Shown piece after piece: positions 54,681 to 63,975 of a DNA stretch of 64,000 nucleotides (position 1 is its first letter; every line of letters begins with the position of its first letter). The notes beneath the pieces were generated by a model that ran no database searches, was not told the origin of the DNA, and saw only the letters and a program-made list of their open reading frames with translations. The stretch covers positions 1,272,001 to 1,336,000 of the forward strand of contig NZ_OY762276.1 in NCBI RefSeq assembly GCF_963665445.1, written 5' to 3'. The DNA is from an uncultured Desulfobulbus sp. GTDB taxonomy: Bacteria > Desulfobacterota > Desulfobulbia > Desulfobulbales > Desulfobulbaceae. The translations under genes were made by a program, and so were the position numbers.

Positions 54681-56729
54681 ATGTATAGAAATCTCCGCTT
54701 AAGCAGTAAGTTGATGCTTTCCATCGGCATCGTGATTCTCGCCTCCTTTACGGCGACTGTCGGCTTTGTCACCTTAAAGGCAACCAACCTTGCCCAGGTC
54801 GAGGCACAAGAACGTTTTGAGTCGATCGCCCGCGAATACTCCAATCAAATCCAGTTGGATGTTGATAACGCCTTTGCCAGTGCACGGGCTTTGGCCTACG
54901 CTTCGGGACAACTGAAAACGAGCGGCAAAGAGTTCAAACGAGAAACCCTCCTCACCATGATGCAGGGCATTCTCTCCGAAAATACCAACTATTTCGGCAT
55001 TTGGGCTGTGTGGGAACCCGGCGGAATTGACGGCCTGGATGATCAATATAAAGGCGCGCCTGGGAATAAAGAAAACGGGCGATTTGCTCCCTACTGGAAC
55101 CGTGTGGGTGGGGTCCATCTTGAGACCTGTACAGACCTCAGCGGGGAATGGTACACCAAATCCAGGGATACGATGCGGGAGGTGATCATCGATCCCACGG
55201 CCTACGACATTTCCGGGACAAAGGTATTTGTCGTCAGTGTGTGTGTGCCGATAATTGTCAATGGTCGAGCCCTTGGTGTTGTGGGTGTTGATTTTTCCAT
55301 GGAGCAGATCAGTGCCCTGGTTTCCAAGATTCGCCCCTATGAGACCGGATATGCCGTACTGGTCACCGACAGCGGTATGATCTCGGCGCATCCTGAACCA
55401 GGCAATGTTACCAAATTCACCAAGGATATTTATCCCGCGGAAATTTTGGCGGCAAGTCGGGAAACCGGGACAACCCATCACAACTTTACCCTGGAAACGA
55501 CCGGTGAACCCTCGCTGATGATTATCACTCCGGTCGTCACCGGAAAAACCGAGACCACCTGGAAACTCTTTATCAATGCACCAATGGAGAAAATTCTTCA
55601 GCAGGTGGTACGGATGCGCAATGGCAGCATCCTGATTTCCGGGCTCTCGTTCTGTTTTCTTATTGCCGTGATTTTTATGCTAGCGCGGATTGTCATTGTC
55701 AGACCGGTGAATCATGTCATCGCAAGTCTCGACGATATTACCAAGGGGGAGGGCGATCTCACCAAACGGCTGGACGTTGCAAGCAATGACGAGTTGGGCC
55801 AGCTTTCCGCCGGATTCAACACCTTTCTTGAAAAATTGCAGACAATGATCAAGGATGTCTCCAGCGGTGTGGGAACCCTTTCCTCGTCTTCCAGCGAGCT
55901 AAAATCCATTGCCGAGCAGTTGGCCGGTGGTGCCCATCATACCTCTGAAACCTCCAGTTCTGCCTCACGTTCAGCCCAGGAGATGACCGGCAACATGACC
56001 TCGGTGTCCGCGGCAATGGAGCAATCGAGCACCAATATCAATATCGTCGCCACTGCCGTCGAGGAGATGAACAGCACCATCAGCGAGATTGCAAAGAGTG
56101 CGGAAAACGCCCGGGGTGTTTCCGAAAGCGCGGTTTCCAAGGTGACCGACTCTTCCGCCAAAATGGTTGAGCTGACTTCGGCGGCGGAGGCCATCGGAAA
56201 AATCGTGGAAACCATCACTGAAATTTCCGAACAGGTCAATCTGCTGTCGCTCAATGCCACCATCGAGGCGGCCAGGGCAGGGGAGGCCGGCAAGGGATTT
56301 GCGGTTGTCGCCAATGAGATCAAGGAACTTGCCCGGCAAACTTCCCAGGCCACAGGGGATATCAAGGATAAGGTTCAGCGGATCCAGGAAAGTTCTTCCA
56401 GCACCATGAGCGGCATTGCCGAGATCAAGACGGTCATCGATAACGTGAACGACATCGTCCATATCATTGCCACGGCCGTGGAAGAGCAGACCGTGGCGAC
56501 CCAGGAAATTGCAGAAAATCTGAGCCAGGCCTCAGCGGGCATCGAAGAGGTCAACCAGAATGTGAGCCAGAGTTCAGCGGCTGCGATTGAAATAGAAAAG
56601 GATATTGAAGACGTGAGCAACTCTGCAGCAGGCATTGCTCAGAGCAGCAATCAGGTCAAAAACAGTTCGGAAAACCTCGCCCAGTTGGCGGAGAAGTTGA
56701 GCCATATGGTCGGGCAGTTCAAGTTGTAA
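54681..56729 (+). CDS. Methyl-accepting chemotaxis protein with periplasmic dCache sensor
   Basis: The product of about 682 residues has a membrane segment near residues 10-32, a periplasmic dCache-type sensor (about 35-305; [51 protein letters not shown]), a second membrane segment (about 315-337), HAMP, and a signalling domain with the hairpin tip [35 protein letters not shown]. The sensor motif YWNR plus the D in GVVGVDFS resembles amino-acid-binding dCache domains, which would fit its place next to the liv operon, but the ligand is unproven. ATG codons at 54633, 54669 and 54681 are possible; none has a strong Shine-Dalgarno. Confidence 0.9.
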   Translation: MYRNLRLSSKLMLSIGIVILASFTATVGFVTLKATNLAQVEAQERFESIAREYSNQIQLDVDNAFASARALAYASGQLKTSGKEFKRETLLTMMQGILSENTNYFGIWAVWEPGGIDGLDDQYKGAPGNKENGRFAPYWNRVGGVHLETCTDLSGEWYTKSRDTMREVIIDPTAYDISGTKVFVVSVCVPIIVNGRALGVVGVDFSMEQISALVSKIRPYETGYAVLVTDSGMISAHPEPGNVTKFTKDIYPAEILAASRETGTTHHNFTLETTGEPSLMIITPVVTGKTETTWKLFINAPMEKILQQVVRMRNGSILISGLSFCFLIAVIFMLARIVIVRPVNHVIASLDDITKGEGDLTKRLDVASNDELGQLSAGFNTFLEKLQTMIKDVSSGVGTLSSSSSELKSIAEQLAGGAHHTSETSSSASRSAQEMTGNMTSVSAAMEQSSTNINIVATAVEEMNSTISEIAKSAENARGVSESAVSKVTDSSAKMVELTSAAEAIGKIVETITEISEQVNLLSLNATIEAARAGEAGKGFAVVANEIKELARQTSQATGDIKDKVQRIQESSSSTMSGIAEIKTVIDNVNDIVHIIATAVEEQTVATQEIAENLSQASAGIEEVNQNVSQSSAAAIEIEKDIEDVSNSAAGIAQSSNQVKNSSENLAQLAEKLSHMVGQFKL

Positions 56730-56801
56730 AAATACCCTAAAGGACTTTTGGATAGAGTGCTTCCACATCGGAGGCGCACAAAATCAGAATGGTGCAAGAC
56801 G

Positions 56802-56842
56802 AAAACAGTCATTTCAGTGTTCTTTTGAAATGGCTGTTTTTT
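56802..56842 (+). terminator. Terminator after the chemoreceptor gene
   Basis: AAAACAGTCATTTCA pairs with TGAAATGGCTGTTTT (one G-T pair) and is followed by more T. It extends past the in-frame ATG at 56830, which argues for the later start of the next gene. Confidence 0.85.
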
Positions 56843-56886
56843 CGTCTATTGGTACAACCGATTATAGGAATGTTGCAGGTGGATGG

Positions 56887-57666
56887 ATGAGAGGAAAAGG
56901 GAAAATTATCAAGTGGCAGGAGGAGAAAGGCTTTGGCTTTATACGGCTTAACAATGAGCTGGCGGAAATATTTTTCCACGAGAAGTGTTTGCTCAACCCA
57001 TTGAGAAAACCACAGGTCGGCGACGAAGTCTCTTTTGTCATTTCGACCAATCCTGAGGGGAAAAAAAGAGCCGAGCGTGTTGTCTATAAAGGGGAGCGCG
57101 ACCAGAGAGTTCGCGATAGGATATTTGACGGGATCTACTCGACAGGGGCGTGTCTCTTCCTGCTGTGTGTCGGATATTTCGTGTATCTCGGAAAAGTTGA
57201 TCCCATTTTTTTGGTGTTGTATCTCTTTTTCAGCATCATCACCTTTGTGCTCTACTGGTGGGACAAGAAAAAAGCACAAAGCGAGGGCCAAAGAATCCCT
57301 GAAAAACGGCTCCATTTCTATAGTATAATAGGCGGATGGCCCGGTGCACTTGTCGCCCAACGAATGCTTCATCATAAATCTCGCAAGAGATCCTTCCTAA
57401 CAGTCTTTTATGTGACCCTTGCCCTCAACCTTGCAGGGTTGGTCGCCTACTCGTCTACCGGGGCAAATTTTTTGCTCTATGATTCGATTGTGACAAGAAT
57501 ACAGGGGGCGCTTCGCCAATATTTTCCAAGTTCTCCCCATGCAGTTGTTCGTGGAAATAAGGCGCCTGTCTACAGCTGGATAGATGAGGATGGGAAAAAA
57601 GTATATTCAAATACAGGGTTTCCAGTCAATCAGCAGTACCGGGATGGACGCATTGAATGGCAATGA
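56887..57666 (+). CDS. Cold-shock domain / DUF1294 membrane protein with DUF4124-like tail
   Basis: The 259-residue protein begins with a cold-shock domain (GKIIKWQEEKGFGFIRLNN, IFFHEKCL, GDEVSF), continues with a membrane part that contains DUF1294 (YWWDKKKAQSEGQRIPEKRLHFYSIIGGWPGALVAQRMLHHKSRKRSF), and ends with an extra membrane segment and a tail (APVYSWIDEDGKKVYSNTG) resembling DUF4124. Cold-shock plus DUF1294 is a known pairing of unknown role; the DUF4124-like tail is a further addition. GCAGGTGGATGG precedes the start at 56887. Confidence 0.8.
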   Translation: MRGKGKIIKWQEEKGFGFIRLNNELAEIFFHEKCLLNPLRKPQVGDEVSFVISTNPEGKKRAERVVYKGERDQRVRDRIFDGIYSTGACLFLLCVGYFVYLGKVDPIFLVLYLFFSIITFVLYWWDKKKAQSEGQRIPEKRLHFYSIIGGWPGALVAQRMLHHKSRKRSFLTVFYVTLALNLAGLVAYSSTGANFLLYDSIVTRIQGALRQYFPSSPHAVVRGNKAPVYSWIDEDGKKVYSNTGFPVNQQYRDGRIEWQ

Positions 57667-58156
57667 GGTCTCACTCTTGTGTATTGATGGCCATTGAATT
57701 TCAACTCGAACCTGTTCAATACAATTCGCAAAGTCGGAAGAATGCCTGTTCGCCGCAGGGTGAGGGCCTCCCCATCTGTAGATGACGAGATCTCTCGCTG
57801 ATCGAACTGAAAGACATGGGGCGAGTTTTGATGATGTAGTCCCTATGGATGCCATCCCGAAACGAAGGTGAGGGCTCTCCCAGGCAGATGCTTTGGCTGG
57901 ACTTCGAAGGTCATCAGATATTGTTTTGATTTCGAGAATGCGCCATGGGTGTTGCTGCACTGTTGGAAGGAGACGGGCACAGCCTGCTCAATACCTTTTT
58001 CGGTTTCAGTTAGGGCTGTCTTTTTCAGGCAAGGAGATTGAGGAAGCCTCCAGCAAATTTTTCCTCGTTTCAAGCCTCCACCATTACCGAAGGGTTGCGG
58101 CGGGGGCCGTGGTGTTGTTGTGGCTTGTTAACCTACCCGCAATCAGGAGGAAAACC
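57667..58156. other. Intergenic region without a convincing gene
   Basis: Minus-strand frames in this stretch (for example 57607-57960) show no protein family resemblance and overlap the gene before it. The region may be decayed coding sequence. The last 40 bases contain the AGGAGG of the small secreted protein gene. Confidence 0.4.
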
Positions 58157-58414
58157 ATGTTCAAGTATTCTCTCTTCTTGAGCTTTGCTTTGTTGTTCGT
58201 TGCTGTCGTTGGCGAAAATTCTGCTGTCGCCCCGCCCAAATATCTCGAAATTAAGAATTTCAAGCAGTGCTTGACGACTCAGAAATTCGATACCTGGGAA
58301 GGTTGGTGCATGCCTGCCCTGAAGCCGGAAACCTGTCCTGCAGAAAGCTGGGAACAACTCAATGCCCTTGACGAGAACGACAAAGTCCCCCCATGTCCCA
58401 TGGTGAAAAACTGA
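58157..58414 (+). CDS. Small secreted protein with four cysteines
   Basis: The 85-residue product has a clear signal peptide (LFLSFALLFVAVVGENSAVA) and a mature part of about 60 residues with four cysteines (KQCLTT, GWCMPA, ETCPAE, PPCPMV), which could form two disulfides. AGGAGG lies six bases before the ATG. I do not recognise the family. Its stop directly abuts the repeat at 58414. Confidence 0.7.
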   Translation: MFKYSLFLSFALLFVAVVGENSAVAPPKYLEIKNFKQCLTTQKFDTWEGWCMPALKPETCPAESWEQLNALDENDKVPPCPMVKN

Positions 58415-58628
58415 ATGTTGACAGCCTCGTAAAAAGTCAAAAGCCTGAATGTCACGCATCGTGAAATCGGTAACTTACGAAGCTCGAAACGTCGTTTTCG
58501 TGGCTTTTTACGAGAACGACAATGTTGACAGCCTCGTAAAAAGTCAAAAGCCTGAATGTCACGCATCGTGAAATCGGTAACTTACGAAGCTCGAAACGTC
58601 GTTTTCGTGGCTTTTTACGAGAACGACA
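58414..58628 (+). repeat. Two tandem, nearly identical copies of the 107-bp repeat
   Basis: Units begin at 58414 and 58521 (period 107). The two are almost base-for-base identical: AATGTTGACAGCCTCGTAAA at the front, CCTGAATGTCACGCATCG in the middle, and CGTTTTCG paired with CGAGAACG at the end. The ORF that starts at 58556 lies in the second copy and is probably spurious. Confidence 0.92.
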
Positions 58629-58849
58629 ATGTTATTGAGGAAAAACATGAGACCGATGAATTGACTGTGATTGTGTTGTCCCCCGGTGGCCAGGCAGTTC
58701 GTTCATCTGTTCGGGAGACCTATAAAAGGGACATTTTCTTCCCTGGGCTCATTTCGGCCGCAGCCGTTCACTCTTGGCGTTTTGTAGAGTACCACCTGAG
58801 GAGAAAGGGCAGTGGCGGGGAACACAAGAAACTGTCTGGGGGTATTATT

Positions 58850-58886
58850 CCGGAAAAGGCAAGGTGTGAAATCTTGCCTTTTCCGG
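58850..58886. terminator. Perfect 14-bp hairpin at the 3' side of the PEP-CTERM gene
   Basis: CCGGAAAAGGCAAG and CTTGCCTTTTCCGG pair perfectly around a 9-base loop. It lies 13 bp beyond the stop of the minus-strand PEP-CTERM gene. No long T run follows, but the stem's position favours a terminator or mRNA-stabilising role. Confidence 0.65.
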
Positions 58887-58899
58887 TTGTTCGGAAAAG

Positions 58900-59514
58900 T
58901 TATTGACGTTTTTTCCGGGAAAAACTGGATAAGCCAATGAGACCGGTACCGAAAAGAAGCATGGTTGCTGGTTCGGGAACTGGCGAGGTCTTTTCCACTA
59001 AAAAGCCCGCAATGTTGTCCAGATTGGCTTCATCGTTCCAGTATCCATTCCAGTTGGCTCCCAGATACTGCTCGGCACCGGCTCCGCCGGCATCGTTTGG
59101 CTCACCGGAGCCCCAGTAGGTAAAACCCCAGGGTTCAGCTGTGACCCAGGTCCAGCCCGTTGCAGCATTGGGCTCTGTCGGGGGAGTTTGGTAGCCGCCA
59201 AGCCAAATTTCACCTGCAAATGATGCAAGAAGGTTGCTCATTATAAAGGAGTTTTCTGAGGCGGAGGTGATCGTTGCAAGGTAATCCCCAAGAGAATTGC
59301 CACCATTCACCCAGGTGTTGACGGCATTCCAGCTTTTATCAGGTAATTCTTGGCCAGCAATGTACTTGTACAAAAAATATTCATGTTTGACGCCACCATC
59401 AATCCAAGTCGCCGAGTCGACATACACGAGATCGTAGTAGCTGCATGCCATTGAAATTTGAGCAGAACAACAGATGGCACCTACAATGATTCCTGCTGCA
59501 AACAATTTTTTCAT
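58900..59514 (-). CDS. PEP-CTERM protein with C-type-lectin-like domain
   Basis: The 204-residue product has a signal peptide (LFAAGIIVGAICCSAQISMA), a C-type-lectin-like domain (TWVNGGNSLGDYLATITSASENSFI, IWLGGYQ, WTWVTAEPWGFTYWGSGEPND and EQYLGANWNGYWNDEAN) and a C-terminal PEP-CTERM sorting signal VPEPATMLLFGTGLIGL followed by SRKKRQ. PEP-CTERM proteins are processed by exosortase in bacteria that make exopolysaccharide. No exosortase gene is in this window. A calcium/carbohydrate-binding extracellular role is inferred from the domain. Confidence 0.88.
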   Translation of the reverse strand: MKKLFAAGIIVGAICCSAQISMACSYYDLVYVDSATWIDGGVKHEYFLYKYIAGQELPDKSWNAVNTWVNGGNSLGDYLATITSASENSFIMSNLLASFAGEIWLGGYQTPPTEPNAATGWTWVTAEPWGFTYWGSGEPNDAGGAGAEQYLGANWNGYWNDEANLDNIAGFLVEKTSPVPEPATMLLFGTGLIGLSSFSRKKRQ

Positions 59515-59548
59515 TTTTTCCTCCCCATATCATGTCCATTGAGTGTTG

Positions 59549-59640
59549 TTCTCGTTATAAGCCTCGAGACCGACGTTTCCCTCTTCGCTGCAGACTGATT
59601 TCGGTAACTTTCAGTTATTTGGCTTGTGACGAGACCATCA
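59549..59640 (-). repeat. Decayed copy of the dispersed repeat
   Basis: GTTCTCGTTATAAGCCTCGAGACCGACGTTTC, GATTTCGGTAACTTTCAG and TGTGACGAGACCATCA keep the order of the repeat with many changes. The rest of the 59515-59934 gap is AT-rich (TTTAAAAATTTGTTATATGC) with no gene. Confidence 0.5.
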
Positions 59641-59934
59641 TTGATTGACTGTGCGCACTTAGAAATAACCAAGCAGGAATTGGGCCATTTTTAAAAATTT
59701 GTTATATGCTTAAAAATATTGAAACTTTTTTATATTCTTTGCCGCCACAGTGAGCGATTTCCGAAATATTGAAATTTTTTTGTAGAAAAGTACGGAATTA
59801 AGGAATTTGATGTTCTGCAAGGTCATCCATGAACCAGGTCAAGCCTGGGTGAAGCATTCCCCCCAACGGTTTCACTGCAGAGAGCAATGCATGTTCACAA
59901 CCAGGAGTGTGCAACGGGAATCGAACCGGTGCAG

Positions 59935-60240
59935 TCAAAAGGGGGGGAGAGTCTTCCGGTGGTGCGCCGGAATTCGGGCTGGGGAGAAGATTCTCGGTTC
60001 GCGAAGAGAGTGGCAAAGATCTGACAAAATATTTTTTTCTATATGCTTGCCGCCTTTGAGCAGTTTCTTGGTGCCGAATTTGTCGGGCGAGCGAATGCGA
60101 AAATAGTAGGAAGCCGATCCTTGGGGGGCCATGTCGAGCAACAGGGTCGTTCGTTCGGTCGAGGCCAGGTAGGCGAGGTTGACCGAGGTGGCTGTCTTGC
60201 CCACTCCTCCCTTGATATTGTAGACTGCAAGCACACTCAT
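59935..60240 (-). pseudogene. Truncated ParA/MinD-type ATPase
   Basis: The first 70 or so residues are a ParA-type N-terminus: [19 protein letters not shown] with the deviant Walker A, LAYLAS and [15 protein letters not shown]. After [10 protein letters not shown] the frame no longer resembles the family and stops at residue 101; family members need about 190-260 residues, including switch motifs. Overlapping frames downstream (to about 59800) give no clear continuation. AGGAG precedes its start and it lies 11 bp after the CHAD gene, so a CHAD-ParA operon was probably present and has decayed. Confidence 0.75.
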
Positions 60241-60251
60241 AACGACTCCTG

Positions 60252-61796
60252 CTATTTCTTAAAGAGTTGATGGCAAAGATCGGTGGTCTCTGCATCCGAG
60301 AACTGGGCAAAGGCTTCCTTGAATTGACCGCGTAAGGCCAGTTGCTCTTGATAGAGGCTCTGCATCAATCCACCAAGGGCAGCGGCGATGGCCACTTGAT
60401 CCTTGCTTGCCGTTTTCCCGTTCATGGAACTCAGGGCGTCGCGGAGCATGGTCTGCTGCACCGAGAGGTCATTGAAAATACCGAGAATATCCTGCAGTTT
60501 TTTCAGATGTTTAATGATTCCCTGCAATTGCTCTTGTGGATAGAGGCTGTTGAAGAACTCCATGGAGTAGCGGAGTTTTTTGCACTGAATGCGCAAGCGA
60601 TGGACCTCTTCATCCGGCGTTGTTGTGTCCAGATTGAATCCACAGCGGAGCACCTTTTTATGGTGCCGGTGGATTATCGGATCTGCCACCTCCTTGATGG
60701 GGACATGAGCCACGGGAGCAGGATGGAGGTCATCCAGTTCGAGGCAGCGCTGCCAGTCGTCAAAAAGGGTTGCAATCTCTTTGGTCCGTAAACGGCGGGA
60801 GAGCGTGTTTTGTTCCGCCTGTCGCTGCTTGTACAGATCCTTGAAAAAGAGTTCCAGCCCGGGCTGCAAGGAGGGGGGCAGGCGATCCAGATACTTCTGC
60901 CGATCCTTGAGATAGACATCCAAGTCCCGGGTCGGACCGGTCACGCTCCCCAGAGCCGCAAACTCTTGTTTGAACCGGGCAACCACCGTTACCGGGAGCA
61001 CATCTTTCACCAGGCTGAGACCGGAACGGGTCCGGCGGATGGCAACCCGGAGGTCATGGAGAAATTCGATGTCCCAATCAGCGCGCACACCGGGGATGTT
61101 TTTGCGCATGGTTTCGAGAAGAAGCAGATAAATCTCGCGCATGGCATGGCGGGCAGGGCTTTCGGGATGGAGCGTTAGATTGAACTTGGAACTGTAATCC
61201 AGCGGATAACGGCCGCAGCTGCGGCACGCCTCCTCAAAGCCGATGAGCGAGGAAACGTCCTGCCGAATCGAGTTGTCCGCGAGGATGGTTCTCGCCCGGA
61301 CAAGTTCCTGATCATAGCCGCGAACTGCAAACAGCCGTACCAGGCGATAGCTGAATTCCTGACCTTCTGGGCGCTGCCGTTCGATGGTCAACCGTACCAC
61401 GGTCTTCTCATCTTGATTGAGCAACCGGTATTGACGGCCATCCAGAAGAACCGTGGCCAGCGGTAGAAGACAGCGTATCCCCGCCATTGGTTCCAGTGTC
61501 TCGCGCAAGCGGCCTGGTGGGAAATCAGCGGCAAAACACGGCTGACTGAGGGACGGCCCTTCCTGTTCCAGGTCCGCTTCACTGCTCTCACCGTGGTGGA
61601 GGGCCCACGATTGATCATGATGGTGCAGTATGTACTCCTGCCGGAACAGTCGCCAGTCAAAGGTGTCGACGTAGTCGACCTTGGTACTGTATTCCGGCAA
61701 GGCTTCGATGGAAAAATTTGACTCCAGAGCTTGGAGCACCTGATCGGTGTCAACATCTTCTGGTATCAGCCATGTTTCTGCGAGGTACGGATTCAT
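60252..61796 (-). CDS. CHAD-domain protein
   Basis: The 514-residue protein has a C-terminal CHAD domain (about residues 215-505) with [28 protein letters not shown], the second repeat [18 protein letters not shown] and the closing [15 protein letters not shown]. The conserved histidines and basic residues bind polyphosphate in known members. The N-terminal 200 residues look like a diverged CYTH-like (triphosphate tunnel) region ([22 protein letters not shown]). An IS66 element is inserted 38 bp upstream of the start and probably separates the gene from its promoter. It may be involved in polyphosphate granule biology (inference). Confidence 0.85.
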   Translation of the reverse strand: MNPYLAETWLIPEDVDTDQVLQALESNFSIEALPEYSTKVDYVDTFDWRLFRQEYILHHHDQSWALHHGESSEADLEQEGPSLSQPCFAADFPPGRLRETLEPMAGIRCLLPLATVLLDGRQYRLLNQDEKTVVRLTIERQRPEGQEFSYRLVRLFAVRGYDQELVRARTILADNSIRQDVSSLIGFEEACRSCGRYPLDYSSKFNLTLHPESPARHAMREIYLLLLETMRKNIPGVRADWDIEFLHDLRVAIRRTRSGLSLVKDVLPVTVVARFKQEFAALGSVTGPTRDLDVYLKDRQKYLDRLPPSLQPGLELFFKDLYKQRQAEQNTLSRRLRTKEIATLFDDWQRCLELDDLHPAPVAHVPIKEVADPIIHRHHKKVLRCGFNLDTTTPDEEVHRLRIQCKKLRYSMEFFNSLYPQEQLQGIIKHLKKLQDILGIFNDLSVQQTMLRDALSSMNGKTASKDQVAIAAALGGLMQSLYQEQLALRGQFKEAFAQFSDAETTDLCHQLFKK

Positions 61797-61834
61797 ATTC
61801 TTGGGGGCACTGCCAGAGTTTTCGTTGATTTGTA

Positions 61835-63547
61835 GTAACTATTCAGCTCACCATGCTGAATTTGTTAAAAAAGTGCTTGACATGGTTTTCGGTTAAATTT
61901 TGTATTTTCCAGTGCGATTGGCAAACTGCCCAATTCCCCCCATTGAAGCACCGCTACGGCCTTTTGGTGCATGTTGATCGAGGGCACGCGGCAGGCGGAT
62001 CGCAGAAAAAATTACAAACCGTCCCAGGGGCAGTTTTGGGACTAAAATTTCGATTTTAAAACCCGTGGTATAGTGTCGGCAAGACACAAACACGGGGGTT
62101 GGAGTGACAATCGATAACATCAATGTAGAAGAGACAATCCAGCGGGTTACCAGCTTGATAGCCGCTGAGCAGGATCTTTCACCGGCGCTGAAAAGCAGCC
62201 TGGAAGTTCTGTTGCTCTTGGTTTCATTGTTGTTGAATCGCCTTGGTCTCAATAGCAAAAACAGTAGCAAGCCGCCGTCGACCGATCCTTTCCGCACTAA
62301 AAAACCTCGTTCTGCGAGTGGTCGCAAACCCGGCGGTCAGCCTGGTCATGCTGGAACGACACTGAGACCTGTCAGTGATCCCGATATCATCAAGGAGATT
62401 GTTATCGATCGCAGCCTGCTTCCCCCTGGGCGCTATCGCAGCAGCGGCCACGAGGCACGCCAGGTCATTGACCTGGACATCACCACCCTGGTGACCGAAT
62501 GGCGTGCCGAGATCGTGGTGGATGAACAGGGCAGACGTCATGTCGCACCGTTTCCGGAAGGGATCACCAGGCCGGTACAGTATGGCATCGGCGTGAAGGT
62601 CAATGCTGTGTATATGTCGCAGTTCCAGATGGTGCCATATAATCGGATCGAGGACCACTTCCTGGAGCAGATGGGTATTCCGGTCAGTAGCGGTTCCATT
62701 GTCAATTTCAACCGTGACGCCTTTGATCGTCTGGCCTTCTTCGAGCAGTGGGTGCAAAAGGCGTTGCAACAAGAGGACTTGCTTCATGTCGACGAGACAG
62801 GGATCAACATCGGTGGCAAACGATGCTGGCTGCATAATGTTTCCAGTCTTGGGTTAAGCCATTTCGCTCCCCATGCAAAACGGGGCGGTGAGGCAATAGA
62901 GTCCATCGGTATCCTCCCAGGTTTCCACGGGATACTCTGCCACGATCATTGGAAACCCTATTTCCATTACGGCCGGGTTCATGCCTTGTGCAATGCGCAC
63001 CATTTGCGTGAACTGGAACGGGCCTGGGAGCAAGATGGTCAACAATGGGCCCAGCAGCTCAGCCTGCTGCTCAAGGAGGCCAATGAGATGGTCCATGGCG
63101 CTGGCGGATGTCTCGATTCCGCCACGGCAGAGCAGTACAGGGTGCGATATCGAGAACTCTTGCAACAAGCCGAACTGGAATGCCCGGCACCGGCCCCTAA
63201 GCTCAACAACGGAAAACGGGGACGAATAGCCAAATCGAAATCCAGAAACCTGCTGGAGCGATTACAGAGCTTTGAAAACGACGTTCTTCGGTTCTTGGAC
63301 GATCCGCTGGTGCCTTTCACCAATAACCAGGCAGAAAATGACCTGCGGATGATCAAGGTGCAGCAGAAGGTGTCAGGGTGCTTCCGTTCAATGGAAGGTG
63401 CAGAGACTTTCTGCCGTATCCGTAGCTACATCACGACCTGTAGAAAACAAGGCATTACTGCGTCCAAAGCACTGCGCTTACTCTTCCAGGGCAGATGGCC
63501 CGATTTTATGAGTACGCTTGTGGTTTCGGTTTGCGCTGAATAGTTAC
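61835..63547 (+). mobile_element. IS66-family insertion sequence, complete
   Basis: The element spans 1713 bp. Its ends are inverted repeats starting GTAACTATTCAGC (left, 61835) and, on the opposite strand, the same bases at 63547. It is flanked by a perfect 8-bp direct repeat GATTTGTA (61827-61834 and 63548-63555), the target duplication size expected for IS66. It has one transposase gene and lacks the accessory tnpA/tnpB genes of larger IS66 members, like the ISBst12-type subgroup. The intact target duplication suggests a recent insertion. Confidence 0.93.
62104..63543 (+). CDS. IS66-family transposase (TnpC type)
   Basis: The 479-residue transposase has the N-terminal coiled region, the Ser-Lys-Pro-rich linker NSSKPPSTDPFRTKKPRSA, a zinc-finger-like region and the DDE catalytic domain: HVDETG near residue 230, CHDHWKPYFHYGRVHALCNAHHLREL near 279 and NNQAENDLRMIKVQQKVSG with the catalytic Glu near 410. 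GTG at 62104 follows GGGGGTTGGA. There is no stop or frameshift, so it is probably functional. Confidence 0.92.
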   Translation: MTIDNINVEETIQRVTSLIAAEQDLSPALKSSLEVLLLLVSLLLNRLGLNSKNSSKPPSTDPFRTKKPRSASGRKPGGQPGHAGTTLRPVSDPDIIKEIVIDRSLLPPGRYRSSGHEARQVIDLDITTLVTEWRAEIVVDEQGRRHVAPFPEGITRPVQYGIGVKVNAVYMSQFQMVPYNRIEDHFLEQMGIPVSSGSIVNFNRDAFDRLAFFEQWVQKALQQEDLLHVDETGINIGGKRCWLHNVSSLGLSHFAPHAKRGGEAIESIGILPGFHGILCHDHWKPYFHYGRVHALCNAHHLRELERAWEQDGQQWAQQLSLLLKEANEMVHGAGGCLDSATAEQYRVRYRELLQQAELECPAPAPKLNNGKRGRIAKSKSRNLLERLQSFENDVLRFLDDPLVPFTNNQAENDLRMIKVQQKVSGCFRSMEGAETFCRIRSYITTCRKQGITASKALRLLFQGRWPDFMSTLVVSVCAE

Positions 63548-63921
63548 GATTTGTATTTGTGATGGAGTCAGAGGCGACCTTACCGCTTTACCTGTTACTT
63601 TCGCACCTGCCCTCATTTCGACCAAACATAACGGTAAGTTCCTTTTGCTTCAAGAGGTTGGTCATTTCCTCTCTCCATCGAATCGCTGACCATCATCCTC
63701 CTGGGAGGGGCCAAATCTCGAACGATGGCTCCTGCCATGGTGCGGATCTTTCAGCATTCGAAGCGTCGCCAACCCTTTTTAATTCCTAACAATTATCTAA
63801 TGATTTCTTAATTTGGTTCATGCTGAAAAATTGGTTATTATCTGCTTGAAAGTTATCATCTTGAAATTTTGATTGTTTTGAAAAAATTCAGGATCCCAGG
63901 ATTTCCGTAATCTGCTTTCAG

Positions 63922-63975
63922 CTGGTTACGAAGCTCGAAACGCCATTCTCGAGGCTTTTGCCGAGAATGACACAT
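63922..63975 (+). repeat. Partial copy of the dispersed repeat at the right end
   Basis: GGTTACGAAGCTCGAAACGCC and TTCTCGAGGCTTTTGCCGAGAATGACA match the 3' half of the 107-bp repeat, including its closing hairpin. The region 63556-63921 shows no gene. Confidence 0.65.

Noticed and set aside
57607-57960. A 117-residue minus-strand ORF after the cold-shock/DUF1294 gene
   Set aside because: It overlaps that gene's 3' end, has no ribosome site and shows no recognisable domain.
58556-58906. A 116-residue plus-strand ORF
   Set aside because: It begins inside the dispersed repeat, has no ribosome site and runs through the hairpin at 58850-58886.
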